DNA of 64,000 nt from Tigriopus japonicus (taxonomy: Eukaryota > Arthropoda > Copepoda > Harpacticoida > Harpacticidae): positions 7,230,489-7,294,488 of the forward strand of contig CM021314.1 in NCBI GenBank assembly GCA_010645155.1, in the 5' to 3' direction. The notes under the pieces are model-generated. The model made no database searches. It had not been told where the DNA came from and saw only the letters and a list, made by a program, of their open reading frames with translations. The translations under genes and the position numbers were made by a program. Of the stretch, positions 10,890 to 23,400 are shown piece by piece (position 1 is the stretch's first letter; each line of letters begins with the position of its first letter).

Positions 10890-10960
10890 TGTGGCAAGTT
10901 ATATTTATGTTAGACACGGAATAAAAAATTCCGTGTCTACCATAAATATAACTTGCCACA
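10890..10960. repeat. Near-perfect 33-bp hairpin with a 5-base loop
   Basis: Arms 10890-10922 and 10928-10960 are complementary at 32 of 33 positions, around AAAAA. The arm begins TGTGGCAAGTTATATTTATG. No TIR, TSD or related copy was seen in the window. Confidence 0.85.
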
Positions 10961-12679
10961 TATAACTTGAAAAAAGAAATTTAAAATTTGCCTCCAATTC
11001 CAAATTCGTTCTAATTTTGGTTAGTTTTAATAAGTAGCACAAAATTTTGTTGAACAATTTCAGGCTTAAGCGAAAAGAACAATTAACACAAAATTTGCTT
11101 ATTTTTATATGTTTCATCATTTTTGCTAATAGTCCTATAATAATACTTTCTTGCGTGCTGTTCATACATCTCATGTATATTTTATAGCACCCGTTTTAGG
11201 CAAAACATATTTGATTTGAAAAAATCCTCTGATTTATGTTGGAATTTTACAAATCGTCTATCAAAACCTTGCAAATCAAATCAGAATCGAAGAGAAATAA
11301 ATGTCCTAGGATATGAGAGTGCCAATTTCGATCCGAGTGTCATTTGTCAAAATTATCTTGGGTGAGAAATTGTGGGTGCGAAAATGAGTGTGTGACATGA
11401 CATTAGCAGATGAGAAGAGGAGGGGCTCTCATTGGCCCAAGAGGGCGGTACTCAACGAACCACGGACGGATATGGCTCATGTGAATGTTTGCTCGTCAAA
11501 ATACCCAATTTCCCGGTTCAGCTTTGTTTGACTTGCCAAGCAAGCCACTCAACAACATGACATTCATTTTACGCACTTCGAAGTCGAGAGAAAACCATTT
11601 CCATGGCAGAGGATGATAGTTTGGTTTGGCCAACTATAAGGTGTCTTTTTGATACTAGTTGTTTTGGTTGGGATGATGATGAAGATGGCGACGACGAGGT
11701 TGTAGCTCGAAGCTGTCCATCAAAAGCGTTTGAATGGAGATTGGGGAGTCCTTGATGAATGGCCACTTCAATGATTGCAGACCAGCATCTACGGAGATGG
11801 ATTTCACTTGACATAAGAGGCCAAAATTGCTATCATTAAATATAGATGCAACCCAACTAGCCTCCTCTGACTTCTTAAAGTTACAGTGGCTCAATTGGTT
11901 CCCTCAACATTAAGTTAGTTACACTCGCTATTATAAACGATTCAAAGAAACGGCCCTAATCAAACGACGGAGCTCATTGCCCATTCTGGATTTCCCCATT
12001 CGAGAGATTGAGTCCAACTTTTTGCCTTCAAGTCGACATCACATTTCCATCAGAGGAACTTAATTATTCATGTGTCTCTTTTGGAGGATTGCACTCCTCA
12101 TTGTCATGATCATCCTGGCGGAGATTGGAGTGTCTGTCACGACATAAATGACATCTGGGCGCTTTTGTCATCACTTTTTGTATTCCGTGTCAAAGAAGTC
12201 AATTTACGTTGACCCGGAGGGCAATTTTGGAGCCCAAATGATGGTTGGCTCGATGGTTGTTGCCCTCTTGCATGTAGTATGCCAGCCTCGTTTGATGGAA
12301 GATCCACGACATCCTGAACGCACGAGATCAAATTCAATCATTACTTGAACCAAAGATGACATTGAGTGTCTGAAGGAAAAACGACCTGGCTGAACTTGGA
12401 TTGACTTTCTCAGGTTAAAAAAGACTTCGGCATTCGGATGAAGACGAGAAGGATGGTAGTTTAGTTTGATTTCTAGAAATGACTTTTGTCGAGTCTTGAT
12501 TGGACCGAAGAAAATCATGAGCTTTCATGTTTGAGTCTTTGTATTAAGAATTAGTAGACAAGTAGTAACTTCAACAAAAGACAAAATAGTGTAATCAAAA
12601 GGTTGAAAACATGTTAAGGTTTATAACAATGTTTATTGCGAGAAGACTCTCATGCGACATATTTTAGTAATATAATTAG
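10961..12679. other. Non-coding spacer
   Basis: Open frames here, such as those on the minus strand at 11569-11894 and 12204-12518, overlap each other and carry no domain. Nothing is supported. Confidence 0.4.
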
Positions 12680-13265
12680 GTACGAGGGATATCCAGACTA
12701 GAGGTAGACTGGGCTTGTAACTCAATTATATGTACGATTTTTGGATTGATGAAAAAAATCGAATTGAAGATACATCTCTTATAAACAGATGTTATTTTAC
12801 AAATTTTGCTCTTAGACAAACTTGCTCGAAGCTATGATTTAATTAGGCAAGGTATGTTGGTTGACCCCTGTATACATAGAAAATAAGCGTCGAGAGCGAG
12901 CAACTTGACAAAAATGATATATCTTTTAATAAGGTGTCTCAAATCAAAATTTATCATTTTTTCTGGACAAATGTTCACTAAACATAGAAATATGAGTATG
13001 AGCAACATCTTTACTTTACAAAATATTTGATTTTGACGAGTTTCTCGCTCTTGACGTCCATTTTTTCAAACGTGCAGGGGTCACCCAACATACCTTGTCT
13101 AATTAAATCAAAGCTTCGAACAAGTTTGTCTGACAACAAAATTTGTGAAATAACATCTGCTCACAAGAGTTGAATTTTTATTTCAATTTTTGACAACAAT
13201 CCGAAAATGGTGCAATTTAATGAAATACAGGCCCAGTCTACCTATAGTCTGGATACCCCACGTAA
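12680..13265. mobile_element. Foldback element with long subterminal inverted arms
   Basis: The left end reads GTACGAGGGATATCCAGACT and the right end is its near complement (AGTCTGGATACCCCACGTA). The inverted arms continue through GGTAGACTGGGC and, further in, GGCAAGGTATGTTGG..GACCCCTG and its complement near 13070-13110. Arms are roughly 230 bp. There is no open frame. A right-half copy lies at 48958-49206. Exact ends and target duplication are unclear. Confidence 0.7.
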
Positions 13266-16200
13266 GTGCAATATACTGAAAATGGTTTTATTATGCTGGA
13301 GGCATATGGTGACAAACGCTTCACGGTGTTTCAAATTTTATTAAATTACGTTAACTGTTGAATTTGAATTGAAGAAAAGTGCATTCATCAGCAGCTGAGT
13401 TATTTGAATTTGAGAACAAAACTGTTTCTAGTCTCCATCAATCTTGACCAGTGAGCTTTCTCGAATAAAAAAATGGATCCCAAATTCCAAACATAAATTC
13501 ACAAAGTAAAAGCCTATTGAAATATATATTATCTTTTCTATGACAATTTCAACCCGCATCAATGTTCAGGAAACAGGTTTCTAAATTCACAGCTTTGCTT
13601 CGCTTGCAACCTCAAAAAAGATACACCGTATGATTTAAAGAAAAGGAAAAGCAAACCATGTCCGTGACTCAGAAATGGTTGATCTGACAAAAATTGTACA
13701 ACTCTTAAGATCATGTGTTTTTATTACCTTATGTTGCCTTGGTCTCCATTATGGCCAAATTGCGGGAGGGAGCAAAAAGTCGGAGTCTTGAAGGTTGTTT
13801 TCCATTCAAAAATGACCTTTCGTGGTAAAAATCGTCGTTGCTTAAGTAATGAATTAGGGGGAAATTGCTTTTTTCTTATTTTTCAAGACAAGTTTTTGGC
13901 CAATCATTAACGTTCAATGTGACAGAGTTAGATGTTCCGTTTCTTTTGAAACACCCAGTAAACTTGCAACTTTGTAATCTGACGTAGAAAATGCGAATTT
14001 TGAAGCCCAAGAAAGGAGTGGTGCCAATTTCATATTCTCCTTCGAAAAAGGTTTAAGTATGTATTTTATCAAAAAGCTTGAATTATTGCATTGCTCTTCT
14101 CTGCAAATGCTGTTTTCTGTCACCGCTTAGGAGGGTATTTCTTTCTTTTCTCCGGGTAATATTTGTTTTTGCCCAATTAATTGATTCCAGCTTATTTAAA
14201 AAAACAGGCTTTTGTCGAATACTCTACGTGAAAAGAGATGGTTGAACGCTATTTGTTTTTTTATAAATGATGTCGTTGCAAAGAAAACACGACCGATCGT
14301 GTCGTTTAGAATCTCCAATAGTTAAAATGTAATTATCTTTATATCACATGTTTTGCCTTTTCTCGAGAACAAAAGCTAAACTGAGCAGTATAATCATTTT
14401 TAAGGAGTGACGAGTGCCAAACTGCTGTTTTGTATTAACCGTATCTCCAACTACATTCATCTGTTAAAATACGATTATTTAGCAAACTTTTGCACTTACA
14501 TATTGAGAAAGAGAAAACAAAAACAAAACTCAATGGAAGATAAGTAGTCATGTTCATGGAGGCGATGACAACGCCATCAAAGAAGCAAACAATTCATCAA
14601 TTTTAGCCATTTTGGTTATTTTGGAGGCCGTTGGTGGGCGAAAAGCCAAGTAGAGCGCCTCTCTCTGGTCATGTTAAAAGTAATTTCATCAATCAGGAAT
14701 TCGCGTAGTGGCAACAAAAGTAAAAAGCAAATGGTACATAAAATTTACTTGGATAATACGCTTTGCTGCTTTACTGCATACCTTCGGAGTGTCAAGTGAT
14801 ATGTATTTCAATTTTAATAGTAAACAGAATAACGTCACTTCTTGTAATATTTTTCAATCTTAAAGTATAAACTTAATAACTTTTTTGGCGACATAAACAC
14901 TCGCTACTTGAACTTTGTCATTAAAAAATTCAAATCAGTTTTCTATAGACTTTCCGTTGGGTTTCATTTGCCTAAGGACAGAAGTACACCTTAATACAGC
15001 CTTGAGAACACTCTTTGACTAAAAACATCCGTTTACAACAATTTATTAACTAGATTCCTAAAATATCATTTATGACCTCGTCCATTTTTCGGTTCATCTA
15101 TATTTCTAGATTACAAGGATGCTGAGTGGGTTCCCGACAAACCGCTCTTTGAAAGAGGGTGAAGTCATTATTCGCCACATCCACACTCAATCCTTTATGA
15201 CTAAAGCTCTCATTAGCAGATGATTGCATGGTCGGCTTGATGGATGGTCCAATAAAGGAATTATTCCCACATTGAAACAAAGAGACTCAACCAAGTCGGC
15301 GGCGTGACTCCCTTCTTCCAGACCTTCAATACAGCCGAGAACCCACATTTTCTTGGGGGGGGTGTCAATCCTAACATTCACAAATTCGACGCATATGATC
15401 ACCGAGAACAAGGTTTCATTGGGATGTAGATGGAACCGCAACCATCAAATTCGACTTGTCTTGATTCCCAAACCACAATCAATAGATCCTTCCGTAGGCC
15501 AAGATCAGTTACACACAAACACACTTACAAATACCCTCGATCTCATGATCTACCAATCCCAATAAAGCGTCGAACCCAACACCTTCAGGCTTGAAGGCAA
15601 TGCACTCCACAAATGCGATCGGCAGTTGGCACTTGGTTCGTTTGGGATGGTTGCATGCAATGAAGCTCGGTTCATGACCACTGAAAAAGTGCTTTTGATC
15701 CCATTTTCACGATTGGACACGACCAAGGAGCGATCGAACCAGTGAGTAGACACACATACTTACATGATGGTGTACACGCTCTTCACTTGCTTGGGTCTCT
15801 ACTAGGTTCTACGAAGAATCCGGAGCGATACAAAAACCTTTCAAAGTTTTGTTTGCCCTGAGCCAAATTATCATTTGTCAAAATGCACCTCAGCAATTTG
15901 CCGGTGTAATCATGTCAATAGGCAAATGAGTTTGGACATAACAAAAACTCTTGGGCTTGCACACATACACACTCATAGACACAGAGCTTCGGGCAATGAG
16001 ACACACAATCTTCATGAATGTGGGCTCTTTTTTATTGGAGGTTGGCCATGGTTCGGGTAGGATTCAGGCCACTGGGATTAAATGGCAGCATTTCTTTGCC
16101 CCGAAGTCCAAACACACTAGAAAAAAAGACAATTTTGGCAATGCGAAATTTTCTTTTAAATATTGGACTCCTCGATTTTACGGTGGATGAGCCTCTTTTT

Positions 16201-17407
16201 CTCAGTATATGTACAAAATTTGAGATGGATCAGAAATCAAGCATTAACATTTGATCGGATTTTTTTGTGTATACTTTGTCCCAAATAGAAACTACATCAA
16301 TAAAATGACCATCCAAAGCCAACAACTTACCAGTGCAGTTTTACCAGCTCTCGTATAACGAATAGCCAAAGAGGGTGCAATTACTCTTGATTGAATCTAC
16401 GAAGTCTCTGGCATGTTGTGAAGTGAAGGCGAGCAAGCAAACCAGCTAGCAGCACTTGTTCCTATGGCTCTGTGTATCTTGCACGATACAAAATCTAATC
16501 CCAAACAAAGCTCAAGTCCGTGTCTCAATTCCTTGAGCGCCCATTGGTTGCGTGCCCCTTTTGACTCCGCCTCCAAATCCCGGCTTTCCGCCAACTTCTA
16601 AAGGCATCGCCACTGTCAAGACTCCGTCGGACGGACGTTCAATTGGCGATGGAAGATGGAAAGTGCAGTGCGTGTGGAAGGAACGAAGAACGAGCGGCGG
16701 GCGCTTAGATTAACTTGAGTGGAAGGTGTTGAATCGGGGGGCCCCTGAATAGTGGTGTTCAAACGAATTGAATGTGTAAAAGGCGGTCGAAAACGACGGT
16801 CATTAAACCTCATCACGGAAAGGAGTTTCCAGAGGTCTCACTACGTACGGATGGTAAAGAGGGCAAAGAGTCTGAAGAGAAGGGCATGCCATCATGGTAG
16901 CAAGAGTCAAGCGGGCGAATGGAGGAAAGCTTGCCAACCCAGCGAGCACACTGATTTTTTGCCACCTCTTTGAGAGGCCCTTAACTACTCTGGGACTTGT
17001 CGGCCGAGTTGAGAGGAACACTATTTTCTTGGCGATTGATGATCATTGCTGATAAACCACAAACCGTGAAACGTTTAAGCTGATTGGACGAGTCTGAGAG
17101 CGTTGTGAGTGAAGCCAAATTTTGTCACCCATACCGCAACTTCTCAACTATCCATCCATCCATCTATCTATGTACGGGTGAATCAATTGGAAAGGACTGA
17201 AATTGCCAGCAACTAAGACAACTATCCAACTCAGCACCATTTCACTCAGTCCCAATTGAAATGGATCATGGGAACGAATCCCAAGCCTCGTGTACTTCGA
17301 CACAGTGATTTTCAAGACAAGTGTTGTTTCCATTTGTTCTCAACCTGAAATCTCAGTGGACGTTAGATAGTGTTTGGTGAGTACAAAAGTCTTTCAACGT
17401 GACGGCC
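13266..17407. other. Upstream region of the homeobox gene
   Basis: No exon could be supported. From about 15100 the sequence is less AT-rich than the rest and mostly free of recognised repeats, so promoter and enhancer sequence for the downstream homeobox gene may lie here. CATC/TATC-type microsatellite sequence lies near 17150. An in-frame TGA at 17378 precedes the homeobox start codon. Confidence 0.4.
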
Positions 17408-20400
17408 ATGATGGAATTGGACCTTCGAAAACCGACCTCAACGTCCGAACCAATCACCTCGGCAGAGCCAAATAGTCATGAGCATAAATTTCGGGCTGAA
17501 AGGTCTTTGGCCTTTTCCATCACGAATCTATTGAATCATGAAGCCCAACAAAGGCATTTATTACATCACGCCGTCGCTCTCGCTCCCAAAGTTCATGACA
17601 AACACGATGACTCCGATATTGGGTCTGACGAGGAACATGACGAAGAAGAGGACGCCAGCTCCGAGATCAAGGTCGAAGATGAGTCATCCGAACCCGAAGA
17701 AGATTCGGAGGACGCCAAGAAAGAGAAAATGGATCTCACCCACCCTCACCCTAACCATCACAACCCCTTTGATGCAAAACCTGGCGGCCTCGACATGGCT
17801 GCCGTCACTTCCCAAAGTCTTCTATTCCAAGATTTCTCCAAATCTCTCTTGGGTTCCATGGCTGGATCTTTGCCGGGAACGGAGAGCGATGTCATCAAAG
17901 TTCCAGCTCATCGTCCCAATGGTGGGGGTTCAGGGTTGGGACACCACCATCCCTTGGTGGGTCATCCAATGGTTGGACCCGGCATCTCACCTTCCGATTA
18001 CGCCTCGTTATTGTACCGACCGATGCCATTTCCCGGATATCTTCCCACTCTCCATTCCAATCTTTTGGCCGCCAGATTTGGGGGTAAGCTGAAAATAATG
18101 ATGTCGTTGTGATGGTTTCTTTTTCTGTCGTGGAATTTCCTGACCAAACTGAAAGCGCATCTTTATTACCTGAGAAAATAACCATTCTCACTAGATATTC
18201 GATCAAGACAGATTTACGAGCTTCCAAAGGTAGTTTAGGCCATTCGTCTCTATGGGAAGAACCTCATTTTGGGTGTTGGAGGTGCCCACTTGCTTTAGGG
18301 GACAGGAGAACCACATCATCAATTGGGTGCTTGGGATGTGGGCAGAATCAATCTTCTAATTTGATACTATTAAATGAATGAGACGGCTTGAGTAAACAGT
18401 AGCTCCCAATTGATGACATCAATGAATCAAGTCTGAAAGCCTATCTATCTATCTATCCTCTGGCAACGGACACACATAACTCTTGTCCCTGAAATTGGAA
18501 AGAAACTCTGTTCTTGACTTCAACGGTCTCAATTTCCATTCAACTACTAAGAACACATTTATTAAAACGGGATTGTATACATTCTGTGCAGTAGAAAGGA
18601 CATTTTTCTAACGCAAAAGGTATAGTATTTTGATTCTTCTAAACAGAACAAAAATCCTCTTGAAGGAATGCTCTTGGTCACGTTTTTTCACAAATGAGAA
18701 AGAAACGGAAGAGAATATAAGGCACTTCGGTAAAAAGATAGTGACAGGCTACTGATGGGTAGGTATTGATATGTTTTGAATGGCTAGAAATAAGTCTTAT
18801 TTGACATATCATGTCTAGTCTGAAACCAAGTAAATGACAAGAATCTGCGGTCGGAAAATTCTTTCAGTCGAAGTTTAAGACGTTTTCATGAAACAAATTA
18901 TTTGTTACAGAGTTAAATTGATGAGCTTTAGAAACCAATGACAGAACACATGTTTAGGATAATTCTTCTTAGGATAGAAGCAACAAAAGTTTCGAAATGC
19001 GTGCACAGGAGGCACTCAACTTCCTATTTTTATGGAAGAACTTTTTAAAAGAAGCACTAATCCGATTTGTGTTCACTTTAAAGATTAGCCTACATTTAAA
19101 AGTGTGGCCCAAACTGTTCAGTATTTTGTATGAATTTGGAGTTATTACCCACCAATTTTGGTCTTCTTTAAATTTATGCATATGTTGAAGTGTGGCCAGA
19201 ATTAAGCAATGGTATTAAACTGTAAGAAAAGAGTACAATCAGAAAGTACACCATCTAGATTTGGAGGCAAGTAATTCCATGCACAAAGGTTGATCGGGCT
19301 CCTTCTTTGTTCAATCTTTTGTCCATTAGTAGGCCTGGGAATTTAATGCAAATAAAAGGTACCTTAAATGTCCTTCAAAATGCAAATAAAAAAGGGCCCA
19401 GAATGCAAATAAAATCATTTTTCGGGGGCAAAGAATGTTTTGCGTTGAGTTCATTTGAGACTTAAGGGGCTAATAGTGCAATTTTGAGCACCATATTAAC
19501 CTATCTTTGATTTTTTTCTACCTGTGGATCTGAAAAAGCTTCAGAAAAGAGACTATCAACCAATTGCAACAATATCCACAAATTTAGTCCGTTCATTATT
19601 CAGTTCCAAAACTACTGTATTTATCAATTCCATTCATTAACTCTAATTTTGAAAAAAAAAAAGACTATATTTCTTAAAAATTATCCCCCTTGTTGGCATC
19701 TGTCGGCTATAAAGGTACGTAAACCTGCGATCCTTACACTACGTGGAGGGGGTTTTGTTAGTCAAGGTACCACATCTTCCGAAGTTTGTTTCAGAAAAAT
19801 CAAATTTTAAAGAAATACGAGATGGGAAAATCACTTGTGTTTGTATCCACATTTAAGTCAAATTTCCAAAGCATAATTCTGAAAAATATATTTGATCTCT
19901 TAAACCACTCTCGAAAATTACGTTTTTCAGCTCATTTTCCCAAAAAATAAAACAAAATGCAAAAAAAGCGGTAAAGATTCAAGTCGATGCAAGAAACCGC
20001 TCAAAATGCAAATCAGTGCAAATAAGGCCCCCAAATGTAAATATAAGTTTTTTGCATCAAAATCCCAGGCCTACCCCTTAGTCTTCGTCGGGAGTATGTT
20101 GGAGCTTATCCTCTAACAGCATTTAAGGCAGGATTAGACAAATTTTTAAATACTAATCCTGATCAACCCGCTATTCAAGGGATCTGCCAACATTAACTCA
20201 TTGGTAGACCAAATTTCATATTTTTATCTTATTCAGTAACGTAAATGATTAACTTTCTTTGCAGGGAATCCCATTCCTTGTAGCGGTAATAACAAATCCG
20301 CAACCCACCAAAAAATACAAATATGATTGTGTGAAAAATTTGAAAGTTGTGGTTAAATTTCAGTCATGATCCCTACCAAGCGAAAGTTGAAAAAACTTAT

Positions 20401-23400
20401 GATTTCATTTGGAGCCCCTCCATAAAATTTTGAAGTACTTTAGTTTGTCGAAAACTGACGTACACTCATTGTTATCGGCTAAGCCATGTATCTCATGGAA
20501 TTACTCAGCCATTGTCACATGAAAAGGACATCATAGCGCAATTGTACCCTTTTAGCACAATGTACTATTTCAGCGCTTCTGGAGTAAGTGTGAATCAGAA
20601 ATTATTCCGAGCATAGGGAAATGGCCTCACCCCAAGAATAAGGCAAGGAATTATTGCTGGAACAATCCACCCGCTAGTTACTATTTAGCGCACCTTTAAT
20701 CGTGCCAACTAATATCTAATAAGCTTTTGATCTGAAGTTGTGGCCGATCATTACCCTACGATCATCACTTTTATCTAGAATACCCTAGATAATCCAGAGA
20801 TACGTTTGGAGAAGTTAGTCAACAATGTTTTCGACTAAAGGACAAATTGCATTGATTTTTAGATTTTTAAAACCTACTAGCCTTTCCAATTATAGAGTAC
20901 CAATGTTATTCAATCCGTTCAGCTTACTTTGCAAAATGAAATGTGGTTGTTGCCAATTTACATAATCTCCCACAGGTGCCCCTGTTTTGGGGACTCCACC
21001 TTAATGCTGCCAATAAGATCAAGTATATATTTATCACATTGTAATAGTAATGAATAGCCCATTCATTGGTCAAGGCTAGAAAAACAGAAAATTTGTGTTT
21101 CGTAGTATAATATGTAGTCGCAAATGAAATAAATCCCTTTTGAGCGTAGAGTCTGTTTGAAAAAGTTAAAAGTGGGCTAAAAAGCAATTCAGATGAGCCA
21201 TATCTTCGTGAAGTGATCACAACCCTTCTCAACCCTGCGCGTCTCTGAGACTTCCAGGGCCTCTAAGAAAGTGAACCCTGACATTAATTGGCTAGTGTCA
21301 TGTATAAAAGGTACTAACTTTGGCAAACACAATACGTGTTCAAATTGCTTTGCTCATTTCATCAGAGGAGGCCTTGTTGGCACAATAAAAATTGGAACAT
21401 TTGTTCATAATTCACACATGTCGTTGAATACAAATCAAGAGTGACATGTTTCGTCCTTGTGAAAATGACAAACTTGATCTGAGTTGGTATATTTCATCAC
21501 TCGTACCCCTATACGAAATATTTTAATTTTGTGGGACTAACGCCTCCATTAAAAAGACGTCTTTATATTCGGGTTAACTGATAAGTGATAAATCTAATTG
21601 CAAACTGGAAAGACGATGGTGTTTAAGTCAATACCACTTGGCCTTCAATTACGGTATTCCGTGGTAGACACAGTCGGCCGCAAAAATAAGGATACCATCA
21701 TCAACTGTAACTAATGCAACTCTTTCCAGAGTGCGATTTATGTTATGTACTTAGCTCTTTCTTGGAATACAAACGCGATTGTTTGTGTTCTAGACCACTT
21801 AATCAAACTTTCATTGCTTTTTCGCGCGCCAAGATGTCTTTTATTCCTGTGGCATACTTTGTTAAGAAGGTGTTAGTGCATTACGATCAGATATCATACT
21901 TTCAGAAGATAGTTTTAAAAATTGATAAATTTGGTTTGCCAAAAGAAGTTCCAAAATCTATTGCCATGATGATCTCGTTTGTTGAATTGGTCGCTTCTGA
22001 AGTTCTGATGTTCTTCTTTCGTCAATCCGCTTTGTCAAGATTCACTTTTGAATTGGACTGATCATCATTGGCTTTTCTCTTTTCTCCTCGGAGCCCATCC
22101 AAGTTTGTTGGTTAGACCTTTGGTTGGTTGGTTGGTTAAATGTGAGGGTCTCCTTCCTTGGAAATTGCACCAATTTCAGATCCATTGACTCGGCTGATGA
22201 TGCAGCCAAAGGTGACAATTTGAGCTGAGCGATGATAACAATTGGAGGGGAAAAGAGATCTCATTGATGCCAAGTGCAATAGGAATTTGATACACTTTTC
22301 CGAGCATAATCACCACCTGCTTGACGTCAACGAGATTCAAGTATCGCCTCCAAGTCTAGTTACACCAACCACCATCACTAAGGCCTCTTCTGATTCTGAT
22401 ATGCCCTCGATTTTCTTCAAGAGAGTTTCGCAATTGGTAGCGGCTCAAATTTGGTCTCAAATGCACCCAAAGAGCTAAAGATGAGGCTCTGATGATCCAA
22501 AAGTAAAGATTCATTGTGAGAATATTTAAGTCCCTATGTTGGATGAAAAGGAAGTGGCTCATATTTTATTCAATTGCATTTTTGGTCCCACTAAAAGCCC
22601 TTTCGTGTCGAGTTTGATCAAATCGGGAGTTGCCGTCGTTTCTTCTTGCCTTGTTGGGAAAAGATCCTAAAATAAGTCGTAAAATAAGAACTGAGCGCCG
22701 TAAAAGATCAAGCCAATGTTATATAACTCTTTGCTGCCAATGGCATTTCAATAAATTATTTGAAGGGCATTGCACGCCCTCGCTCAAATTTTATCGAAAA
22801 TTGTGCACTCGTTGGAATCAGATGAAACTACGAAAGATCGTAATGTCTTTTCATTTGGAAACGTGTTTACATGTGTCTTCAATTTATTTCAACCATAATT
22901 TGAAACTATTTGTCTCTCATCAGGTCCTTGTAAGAAAAGAGATTTTTCGCAAAGTAAAAAAAAATAAGTAAAAGCAAAGTTTAAGTAATGGTGGACCGAG
23001 AAACCGAGTCAACCGATATTTCAGGTTTCAGCTTAGCCTGGCACATCTAAAGCAGACAAGTGTTTTGAAACATGGATTGTTTAGATCAAGATGAGTTTTG
23101 ACCCTTTGAAGGAAAGCCTTTTCTTTATGAAATACAAACCTATGCGAGATTTGTTTCACCATACCCGTGTGAACGGCAAAACGAAAGTTCGAGTCCCGTA
23201 GAATAGCCCCCCCCACCCCCCACCCCCACCCCCCAAAAAAAATCGGTGAAGCAAGAGCACTTTCAATTTTGTTACATAAAAGTTTAAAGCAAACCTCGGT
23301 TTGGTTTGGGACCCTTTCGATCCATTACAGCTTTTCAAAAAAGTCATTTTTAGAATGAGGAATTGTGAACAAGAAAAGAAATAAGACTTTTTTACATGCA

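Noticed and set aside
12204..12518. 104-codon minus-strand frame
   Set aside because: It overlaps other frames on both strands and has no domain or splice evidence.
17538..18092. 184-codon alternative frame inside homeobox exon 1
   Set aside because: It lies in another frame of the same exon. The main frame has the eh1 motif and splices correctly into the homeodomain exon.
21714..22061. 115-codon frame in the Tlx intron
   Set aside because: No domain, no convincing splice partners and no nearby promoter beyond an isolated TATA-like sequence 400 bp upstream. Kept only as a note.
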